Notes under the pieces: generated by a model
Databases searched by the model: none
What the model was told of the DNA's origin: nothing
Seen by the model: the letters and a program-made list of their open reading frames with translations, nothing else
Assembly (NCBI RefSeq): GCF_030272615.1
Contig: NC_081410.1
Location: forward strand, 225,857,415-225,921,414
From: Cryptomeria japonica
Lineage: Eukaryota > Streptophyta > Pinopsida > Cupressales > Cupressaceae
Length of the DNA: 64,000 bases
Reading direction: 5' to 3'
Position numbers and translations under genes: made by a program
In this document: in pieces, positions 55,999 through 64,000 of the stretch
Layout of the letters: each line of letters starts with the position of its first letter
Position numbering within the stretch: the stretch's first letter is position 1

Positions 55999-56280
55999 TG
56001 CAAGGAAACTGGAAACAAAAAGACCTCAAGGTACGATTCCTGCTTGGAGAAGTTACACAAACTCCCACTCTCGAGCCAGTTATACACCTTGCACCATCAA
56101 AGTGCATAGTCCATAGCTTGTACTTTGAATCTTGTTCACATCTTGCAACGGTTTCTTTTACTTTAGTAACCTGGGGAATAGGGTGGTCTTCATCATATAT
56201 AACATAAGTGCCTAATCTAGTTGCATGGTAATTTATGAAAGGATCGCTATCAATGAACCAATTCAACGGATCCTCTTCTT
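55999..56280 (-). pseudogene. Gypsy D first RNase H, N-terminal part
   Basis: Minus strand W-T-M-H-F-D-G-A-R-C-I-T-G-S-R-V-G-V (about 56060-56115), with the first catalytic Asp in F-D-G-A, then V-T-S-P and F-P-C-T-N. The T-N-N-E-A motif is completed at 29370 after C. This looks like the second type of RNase H found in the plant Tat branch of Ty3/gypsy (inference). Confidence 0.85.
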
Positions 56281-56549
56281 CTTATTTCCTTTTCATCTTC
56301 TAACATTTCAACACAATACATTTCATCCTTTGAGATGGAAGTATGAGTGGGATCAAAATTCACCATGGTATCATCTGTTATGTGTTTTGAATGCAAAGGT
56401 TCTGACAATAACCTCAATTTTGACCCATACTTGGTCCTTGAAATCAAATGGGACCAATCTAAGGACATACAACATCAAAATTTGTGGTGATATCTCAAGA
56501 AACGTAGAGGCCAAATATTGGAGGAATATCAATTATAACGACTTCTTGG

Positions 56550-56754
56550 GGAACTATGATGCTAGGACAAGAGTACAAGGTTAAGGGAAGATCCCTAACT
56601 ATTCCTAGAGCCTATACCTTCTTCCCATCCAATTGCATGATTCCTCTTTCTAGGGATCCATATTATGTCTTAAGAGCTTCTGCAATTTGCCCTAGCATGA
56701 CACTAGTGTTGGCCCCTAAATCTATCATGGAATTATGTAACTTATCTGCTATAG
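56550..56754 (-). pseudogene. Gypsy D protease
   Basis: Minus strand L-H-N-S-M-I-D-L-G-A-N-T-S-V-M, where the catalytic D-S-G is D-L-G. Then I-A-E-A-L and, after a stop, Q-L-D-G-K-K-V and G-I-V-R-D-L. The segment continues beyond the solo LTR as M-P-I-Y-S-T-L-P-I-A-D. Between it and RNase H (56290-56550) old coding sequence with stops remains. Confidence 0.75.
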
Positions 56755-56759
56755 GAAGT

Positions 56760-57953
56760 TGTAATGTTGTGAAAAATAAGAATTAGGGTTTCACCAAGTA
56801 AATCCACTAAATAACCCAATTAACATAATTACATTGAAAAGGGGTTGAACCCAATAGATCTAACCTCAATATTAATGAGGAAAGGGTTGAGATTCTGATT
56901 AGATTCACTGGTTATTGTTGGTTATCCTCTTTCTTATTTGAATTTGGAATGTAGTTATAAAATTAGGGCAAAATGAGAGATATTTGAAGTAACTTGACAA
57001 ATACAGAATGCTAAAAAAGTCCCACAGAGCCACAAACTTAGATCTAGGCAAAAGAATAGATTTGAAACCTGTTCCCAGAAGTTTGGCCTGATTTTATGAG
57101 ACCAGGTAGCACAACTCCACCTTGGTCCTCTAAATTTTTTATCATCGAAAGCTAAACCTGTTAGTCACTGTTGACACTATCAAAATTCCTAAGTATAGCT
57201 CTTGCTCCTATTTCCTACACACAAAAAGAGAGGGAAAGATGTTGTGGATAGGGTTTTGCCTAAGTCAAACCTTGATTTATGAATTAACCTTGAATGAAAT
57301 AATGAAAATACTGAAATAAAATCTAAGGAGATATACCTTAGATTTGGAATTATTGATGATGATTCAATTCTCTTTGAATGTAATTAAAAATGTTGAATGT
57401 ACTGGTATGGCAAATACATGAACATGAAAAAACCTAATCACATACACATGTTTGCATGAATATTGATGCAACATTTCTCCACAATACTTGAATGATGAAT
57501 ATGTAGCCTTGGATCTCTGAACATGCTTGATGATGAATGCTTCATGAAAGCATGAATACTTTAGGTAGCTCATGGATGTAAAAATGAATTGATAGAATGT
57601 CTTTATATAGAGTTCCCTAGGTAAATTACCAATTAGGCTGGCCTCCAATGGTCAAGTGTAGCCATAGGGACCAAAAACCATCAGGGAGATAAAGGGCCTA
57701 TCCCATTTCAAATTGGGGTATATTTGAGGGGGACCAGGGCATTTTGGGGTGCCCTAGTCCTCCTACAAACAGGATAAATATAAAGAGAAATGGGAAAGGA
57801 GCCCCAAATGGGGTCCACTAAATGTTATTCATGACATCAAACTTGGAGAATAAGGTCAAATCAAATATAGAGAGGGGATGGAAATAGGACATGCTAAAGT
57901 ACAAGCATAAACATGATGTGTAAATTGGAGTAGTTACAATTTACAACGCTACA
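56760..57953 (-). repeat. Gypsy-type solo LTR of the GA family
   Basis: 1194 bases, minus TGTAGCGTTG...CAACATTACA; target duplication GAAGT at 56755-56759 and 57954-57958. Its 3' part (GGTTAATTGGGTTATTTAGTG, ACCCTAATTCTTA) matches the end of the GA LTR. Minus TATA box TATATAAAG at 57601-57609. No internal region remains. Confidence 0.85.
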
Positions 57954-57958
57954 GAAGT

Positions 57959-59570
57959 GTCGAGTAAATGGGCATGGGTTTCGATTTACTTGTCTCTTCC
58001 TTCTTTTGATCATCACTTGAATTTATGGATGTGATGGATTCTTGACATTGCATAGGGCTTATTGGTCATTTTCCTTTTTATTTAGTTTGTTCAACTCCAT
58101 CTTTAATTCTAGCTTGTTTTTCCCAATCCTCAAGTGCCTCTTTCAACAATAGCTTCCACTACGAAATAGATAAGATGTCCCAAAGGGACACATTAGCGGG
58201 GGACTCCTTTAACTATTCTACTATGTTCATTGATGCAAGAGATGGTACTTTAAAGTCTTTTATCTTATACCGATGGGTTTCCTTATGTCTTTGGAAATAT
58301 TGCACCACTACAACAGGGTCAGGGGATTTTTGACAGGTTAGTTTGGTTTGCTGACTCTGGGGAATGAATTCTCCAGTAAATCTTTGATTTGAATGGGTAT
58401 TGTAATTATTGTGCATCTTTTTATGTGGATGCAATAGTGTCCTCTTCTTCCATCTAAGATAAAAGCGCATAATCTAGAGCAATCTCTACCTCTTGTTCTA
58501 GGGACCTGCCATACATTTGGGCTTTCAACATTGCATAATCTATACCGGGAGATGAATAACAATAATTTCTAGAATCTGAGGTGATGCCTTGGGCACACTA
58601 ATCCACTACCTTCTATTGAAAATTTCCTCAAGGACAATTTTATAGCATATGTGCACCATTACATTGGAAGCACAATGCATTTGAAACATCTACAAAATTG
58701 TTTTGCCTTGCTACCAGCTACATATTGTTATTTGGCACTACTATTTGTAATGGAGTCAAAATAGGAACAATTTGATCATAAGCCTACCCTTGGTTGTTTT
58801 CCATAGTGTTGCCTTGATACTAGTTTTGTTGATTCAAAGGCCTCGATGCTTGATAATTTTGAAAAGGGGGCCTTATAGGTGTTTCTTGTTGTCACTTGAT
58901 GTTGATTATTTCATTTGAAAAATCCAGAATAGATTTTTTATGCCATCCATCTTTGCAAGTAATGAAGATTGAACAACAACAAAAAATGTGCACACTTGGA
59001 TATATATGCATTGACTGGGGAGGTGTGGATGTGCTTATCATAGCATCTCCTTGTCCTTGGGCAATGGATTCCGAGAAGATGAGCATAGGTGGCCTTGGAG
59101 AGATTTTTTGGCATCGATTACACTATTTTTTGCCTATACTACAAACTAGAATGCCTAAGTTAATGAATACCCACCAAGTGACTGAATCATCATTGCAATA
59201 TCACAATAAAAATATTTCAAATAAAACACAAAATTCATATCACTCAGTAGGTGAGTAGTCACTAGTATTCTTTCTCAAGACTTTTGGAACCTCGTATTGA
59301 AATTAGAGGCTACCTCTTGCAAATCCCACTTGATATTTATCAGTTGATGCAATAGAGAAGAACTATTCCCTTTTTCAATGAGAACTACAAAGAAAATATT
59401 CTTGAGAGCATCCCAATCTCCAATGGAGTTAGGGGGTAAAGACCCATACCAATCAAGGGATTTTCCTTTAAAGGATGTCACCAGTATGCTTAATGCTACA
59501 TTTTTCTTTGTTACAAAATGCATTCTACATACAACAACAACATCTTGCAAATGTTTTATGGTCCAGTGTT
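57959..59570 (-). pseudogene. Gypsy D gag
   Basis: Gag core at 59275-59550: A-L-S-I-L-V-T-S-F-K-G-K-S-L-D-W-Y-G-S-L-P-P and W-D-A-L-K-N-I-F. A remnant zinc knuckle lies near 58625-58665 on the minus strand: C-F-Q-C-N-G-A-H-M-L-x-N-C. Between them and towards the protease are Gln/Pro-rich stretches with stops and frame changes. Upstream of about 59570 the resemblance ends where a LINE fragment on the other strand begins. Confidence 0.8.
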
Positions 59571-59604
59571 GAGGATAAAAAGAGAATTCCTTTGATTGAC
59601 TAGA

Positions 59605-61270
59605 ATGAGGTGTGCAAGCTGAAGAAATTAGGAGGCCTTGGGTTCCAGGACATAAGAACTTTTAATGAGGCGTTGTTGGCAAAGCAGGTGTGGAGAATTT
59701 TCTCTAATAAAATGGAATGGAATTCAATATTGCACAGTAATTACTTGTGTCAAGTTACCTCTTTCAAGGATTTCATTTATTTTTATTGTTTACCCTAAGG
59801 ATCCTATCTCTAGAACAGTATCATTAAGGTTAGAATTCTTGCTGCTAAAGGTGTTGGATGGAAGTTGGGTAATGGTTCTAGCATCTAATTTTGGGAGGAT
59901 TATTGAATTGGAAATGAGCCTCTTAGTCGTAACACTTCATTCAATCCCTTCAGAGAAAATTGCATTAGAAGATTTGGTCATAAGGTTGTGGATTATTGGA
60001 GGGAGGATTGTTGGGTTAATCCGGTTCAAATCAATTCAGAGTTACGCCCTCTTTAAATTATTCTAAACTCTGTCTATTTGGACCAGTTGGAGGACATGAT
60101 GGTATGGAAAGTTGATTCTACTGGTTTGTATTCGGTTTCCTTTTCCTTTGCTCTTCTTTCTCAGAATCATAATGCCTCAAGCCTTGTTTGGGACAAGGCC
60201 TACATTAAAAACCTTATCCCAAAACTTAATATCTTCACCTGGATTCTCCTCCAAAACAAGATCCTTACTACTGACAACTTATGCAAAATGGGTTTTTTCT
60301 TCTCAACATCTGTCTTCTCTGTATGGCCAATGTTGAATCTGTTTCCCATATTTTTATTGAATGCCCCTTTGGTCAGAAAATTTAGGGAATAATGCTTCAA
60401 CTTTGGGCTCTTTGTTGGGTTTTTCCATCTTCTATGTCAGATATGTTCCTTCAATGGAGAGCTCCTAGTCAAAATCAAGTAATCAAAAGACTTTGGTTTT
60501 ATACCCTTCCTCATCTAGTTTGGGGTATATGGAAAGAAAGGAACAAAAGGATATTAAGAGACTATGCCTTATCATTTGAGATTGTATTCCATTCAATCTA
60601 CAAAGATGTGAAGGAAAATTTCAATTGTCTTAACAGTTTCTAGGTGAAAAATGAGATTCAAATTTGCATTGACTATGATCGTAGTATTGCAAATGCTTTG
60701 AAAATTCAGTTGGATATTGCGAGATTTTTCAAGCCTATCAAAAAACCCCATGACGATAATTGTTGGCATGTGCCTCCTTTGGGTTGGGTTAAAATTAAAT
60801 TTGGTGGGGCGGTAAAGGGAAATCCGAGTCCAGTTGGGTGTGGGGGAGTAATTAGGGATTATAATGGCATTTGTATTTTGGAAATGGTGCTCCCCTTGGG
60901 TAGCCAGAAAAACCATGTTTCCAAAACCATTGGAGCCTACCAAGCTCTCTTGATTTCTAAATAGATAAATTATTCAAAGGTGTGCATAGAAGGCAATTCC
61001 AAAAAAATTATTCAATGTCTCAAAAAGGAAACTAATCCCTCATGGAACATTGCTAGCTAGATTGGTTTATCCCATAAAATTATTGACTCTTTTGAAAATT
61101 GTCACATTTCCCACATATTTAAGGAATTTAATAAAGTTGTGGAATATTTCACCAACTTTGGAGTTCAATTTTATGATAAAAGAATGTGGTCGAAAGGGGA
61201 CCAATTGGATGATGAAGTGAGGGGATTATTAATGCTAGATAGCCTAACTGACAGAGAACTTAACTTGCCA
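59605..61270 (+). pseudogene. LINE-type element, RT tail and RNase H
   Basis: C-terminal RT/zf-RVT region: K-K-L-G-G-L-G-F-Q-D-I-R-T-F-N-E-A-L-L-A-K-Q (59617-59685) and V-W-G-I-W-K-E-R-N-K-R near 60520-60550. RNase H follows: P-P-L-G-W-V-K-I-K-F-G-G-A, G-C-G-G-V-I-R-D-Y-N-G, I-G-A-Y-Q-A-L-L and E-G-N-S (60774-61000). The first catalytic Asp (normally F-D-G-A) is Gly. Several frames and stops. The 5' half with endonuclease and the RT core is missing, as in truncated LINEs. No poly-A tail recognised. Confidence 0.85.
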
Positions 61271-61428
61271 TGATTAATTTTGCCATGAGTGTATGTTGAC
61301 ATTTTTGTGCAAGGAACATGTCATAGGCTCCTCACATTAATTTACATTCTAGAGGCTTCTCCTCGCATGTTTTCTGGGTGCGATTGGGGTAATTTTATGT
61401 TCACCTTCAGTTTAGGGCCATTTCACAT
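61271..61428. other. Spacer between LINE fragment and ORF H
   Basis: No feature recognised. It may be the LINE 3' end or the leader of ORF H. Confidence 0.3.
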
Positions 61429-62697
61429 TTGAAGAACTCCAGCGCTTCTATCAAGTACAGAATATTCCCTCTCCCTATGCACAGTGCTTATCACAATATG
61501 GGTGGGGATTTGAAATGGGTGGAGCCGATGGACTGCACTGAGTTGAAAAATAACAAAACCATATGGTGTATTATGGAGAAGGGTGGTTTTACCACCTATA
61601 TTGAAAAATTGCATGGCGTCAAAGCCAAGGTGATGAGAGGATTTGTCAAAAATTACAACAAGGGGACGATCACCCTTTTTGGAAGGGAAATTGTTGTTAA
61701 TGAAGACCTTATTGTAGAGGTTACTGGTCTTTCAACTGATGGAGTGAAGTTTTATAAAAACCAAAAATTCTCTAATAAGGCGGTCAAGATTTTTCTGAAA
61801 GAGGAGAAGGAGAAAAAAGACTTGGTGAGAGATGGGACAATAAGCTACAACACAGTGAAGATAAAGACTATCTAGGATGATGTCCTAAAAGTGATCATGG
61901 AGTACATTACCCTTGATGGGTGGTACACAAGAGCTTTCTCCTACCACTTTGTGCTCCTTAATCACTTTCAGCATAAGGTTAGAATCTCTTTCCCCTTCTT
62001 CCTTGTGTCCTAGTTGAATGCCAACATTGTAGAAAATAAGAAGGATCTTGTTAAAAACCATGTCATGCATGAAGGTTTAATCCTTCTAATTTTTTAACTT
62101 GCTAAGTCTCTACCACCTATGTTCTCCTCCCCCTCTGAGGTTAATCTTAATTTGGATGAGTCTCGGTCTTTGAGGGATAGTTACCATACTGACAGTGATG
62201 ATGATGAATTTTCTCATAGAGTGTCCCCTTCTAAGACTAAGGGTAAATCCCTTAATCATAAAATCCCAAAATCTAAAAAACCTTGTAACTCCAGCTCCCC
62301 TCCCCCTGTCCAAAATATTCACCCGGGCTCTAAGACTGGTGGTGTTTTGGTTGACTATCCTTTGGGTCAAGGAAAGCATCCCTCTCCTTCAGCTTTAATT
62401 TGTTATCAACCTAATATTAACACTGAGAGGCAACCTTCTTTTTTGAATACCCTTGACCCCTCTTCCCCTCTACTCAGTGCTAAGAAAGAGTTTGTATCTG
62501 ATGTCCTTTCCTTAGCCAGAGATGGGGTGGTGAATACTTTCAAAATTTTCAAATGGATCTTCCAATTGATCAAAGATAGCCAACTTAAACAAAGAGCAAA
62601 TAGCAATAACTTGGAGGTAATGAAAGAAAAAGTTAAGGATATGGGTAATGTGCATGTTTATGATGAGAACGGTCCCTGGTCTAAGAAAAAGAAGGCC
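61429..62697 (+). pseudogene. ORF H, unknown transposon-associated protein, first part
   Basis: A single frame runs from the ATG at 61429 with stops at about 61873, 62011 and 62093. Motifs: W-V-E-P-M-D-C-T-E-L, I-M-E-K-G-G-F-T-T-Y, F-G-R-E-I-V-V-N-E-D-L-I-V-E-V-T-G-L-S, then Y-I-T-L-D-G-W-Y-T-R-A-F-S-Y-H-F and F-P-F-F-L-V-S, followed by a Ser/Pro-rich linker. I recall similar proteins annotated only as hypothetical or transposon-related in plants. The frame is broken at 62697 by the solo LTR; the apparent tail Y-W-N-E-G-S is encoded by that LTR. It continues at 63685. Confidence 0.65.
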
Positions 62698-63679
62698 TAT
62701 TGGAATGAGGGATCTTGAGAGAGGGGGTAAATCAGTGATCTACTAGTTGACTAATTTTCAAACTTAACTTTTAACCATCAGAAGCAAACACTTAAAACTG
62801 AAATGCAGAAACATGAAGCAAACAACCACAAGATCATAACACCGGATTTTTTTACGTGAAAACACAAATGAGAAAAATCATAGTGGGATTTGAACCCACA
62901 ATATTATTCCACTATGGCCACTATCAAAACAATATTACAAAATGAGAATGCACAGGCATTCAGGCACACTACCTAGAGCTCACTGCTCAATTACAATAAC
63001 CCAGAAGTCTACGATCCTCAGGGAAGTCTCACTGACTTACACAGTTGTTATAGTGATGGATTACAATGTATGAACTCTGAAATAGTATCTACTATGCTTG
63101 GATGAGTTCCGGTCAATTGCAAAAACACAAATTGGATCACCTTCTATGTTCTGCTATTTTGTCTTGTACATTGTCTTAGTCAGCTACCAGATCAAGAATG
63201 CGCACGTGAAACTGTGCCAAAATGGATTCTCTATCACCTCTCACTTGCATACATTCACACCATACATCAAAAATATTGTCCACACCAAACTTATATATTG
63301 GTAACCACAAAATAGGTTATACATCATGTTGGCTTGAAGATGTATCGTGTAGATACATGTCGGCTTGACCGGATCCAAAAAGATAAATACAGATCACCAA
63401 AATGATAATAAAATAATATACCTAAGTCGGCCCAATCAACAAGAACATGATTCAATGCACCACAATCATCGAAAAGCATCCAAACCCAAAAATGATATGT
63501 TCTTCCTGAAATACCGATCAACACGCTACTGGTTAACAACTACTTCCAGATAAGAAAAATTACGATCGCCAAATCGGATCTCCAAGAAGAGTTGTCATCA
63601 ATGACAACCCTAAACTGATAATCCACTGGAAACCACCAGAAGTTACTGGAGACCATCGGGTGAGTGTCAATTTCCAACA
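62698..63679 (-). repeat. Copia-type solo LTR inside ORF H
   Basis: 982 bases, minus TGTTGGAAATTG...CCAATA; perfect target duplication AGGCC (62693-62697, 63680-63684). Dyad TTGTCATCAATGACAA at 63593-63608 and a stem-loop region at 62711-62740. Ends in TA, probably a mutated CA. Confidence 0.9.
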
Positions 63680-63684
63680 AGGCC

Positions 63685-64000
63685 TCTATTATCAATTTCC
63701 TAAAGACAACTATGGACGCCTTTGATAATTTCAAAAAATACTATGAAGCTAGGATGATGACCCAAGAAGAATAGATTGGGAAAATAAAGGATTCCATCAA
63801 AGATGTTGTTAAAAATAGTCATGGTGTGATTGGTACCACAGTTGAGAGATTTAATAATATGATTAGTAGTCTTGAAGAACAATTTTAGTTGAAAGACATT
63901 GTGGATGTGGACACCAATAATGATCAGGATATCTAGCCCCAACAAAAGAATGAGAGGCACTTTGAAGAGAAAGGCAGTGGGACCTCCTCCTGATTTTCAG
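63685..64000 (+). pseudogene. ORF H, second part
   Basis: After the LTR and one target copy are removed, the frame K-K-A joins S-I-I-N-F-L-K-T. It continues A-F-D-N-F-K-K-Y-Y-E-A-R-M-M-T-Q-E-E-stop, then K-I-K-D-S-I-K-D-V-V-K-N and E-R-F-N-N-M-I-S-S-L-E-E-Q-F, helical and coiled-coil-like. Further stops near 63772, 63886 and 63934. The window ends within or just after it. Confidence 0.55.

Larger units (their letters stand above)
18290..59570 (-). mobile_element. Old Ty3/gypsy element D, host of nested insertions
   Basis: Minus-strand coding order from right to left: gag (57959-59570), protease (about 56550-56754), RNase H of the F-D-G-A type (55999-56280 plus 29103-29370), spacer domain, RT (19890-20480), a second RNase H (19240-19470) and integrase (18290-19140). 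The pieces are separated by B (21199-29097), C (29375-55993) and a solo LTR (56760-57953), all with target duplications in D sequence. An RNase H ahead of RT is unusual for textbook gypsy order, but I recall it in some plant polyproteins. Neither LTR of D was found. The right end meets a LINE fragment. Confidence 0.75.

Overview
The window looks like nuclear DNA from a plant with a large, repeat-filled genome. Nearly every recognisable piece is a retrotransposon part. I see no intact host gene, tRNA, rRNA or CRISPR array. The primer sites, the plant mobile domain and the depth of nesting fit a seed plant. The style of the copia LTRs makes me think of a conifer, but that is a weak inference.

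Layout. 1-3847 (+): two head-to-tail copies of a decayed, unrecognised transposon-type ORF. 3848-16972 (-): a truncated Ty1/copia element (A). A is split by a non-autonomous Ty3/gypsy element (GA, 4932-14140, +), which itself carries a 2.5 kb solo LTR (8233-10780). 16973-18289: degenerate sequence. About 18290-59570 (-): an old Ty3/gypsy element (D) that hosts most of the rest. Its gag, protease and first RNase H lie at the right. A 268-base RNase H segment lies at 29103-29370. Its RT, second RNase H and integrase lie at the left.

Into D went B (21199-29097, -), a copia-type element without pol. B encodes a coiled-coil gag with five CCHC motifs and a second large unknown ORF. Also into D went copia element C (29375-55993, -). 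C was hit by E (30077-45706, -), a non-autonomous LTR element with a plant-mobile-domain gene on its opposite strand, and by copia G (48735-54563, -). Copia F (32586-40029, +) sits inside E, so F lies in E, in C, in D. Matching or near-matching target-site duplications support A/GA, the solo LTRs, B, C, E and F. A gypsy-type solo LTR (56760-57953) also sits in D.

59605-61270 (+) is the 3' end of a LINE-type element (RT tail plus RNase H). From 61429 to the end is another decayed unknown ORF (H), split by a solo LTR (62698-63679).

All coding regions carry stops, frameshifts, deletions or lost catalytic residues. The most interesting signals are: a stem-loop near the 3' end of copia LTRs from six insertions whose stem changes but still pairs; a dyad near the 5' end of many of the same LTRs; the two non-autonomous elements with unusual cargo (B and E); and recurrence of one ORF layout at three places.
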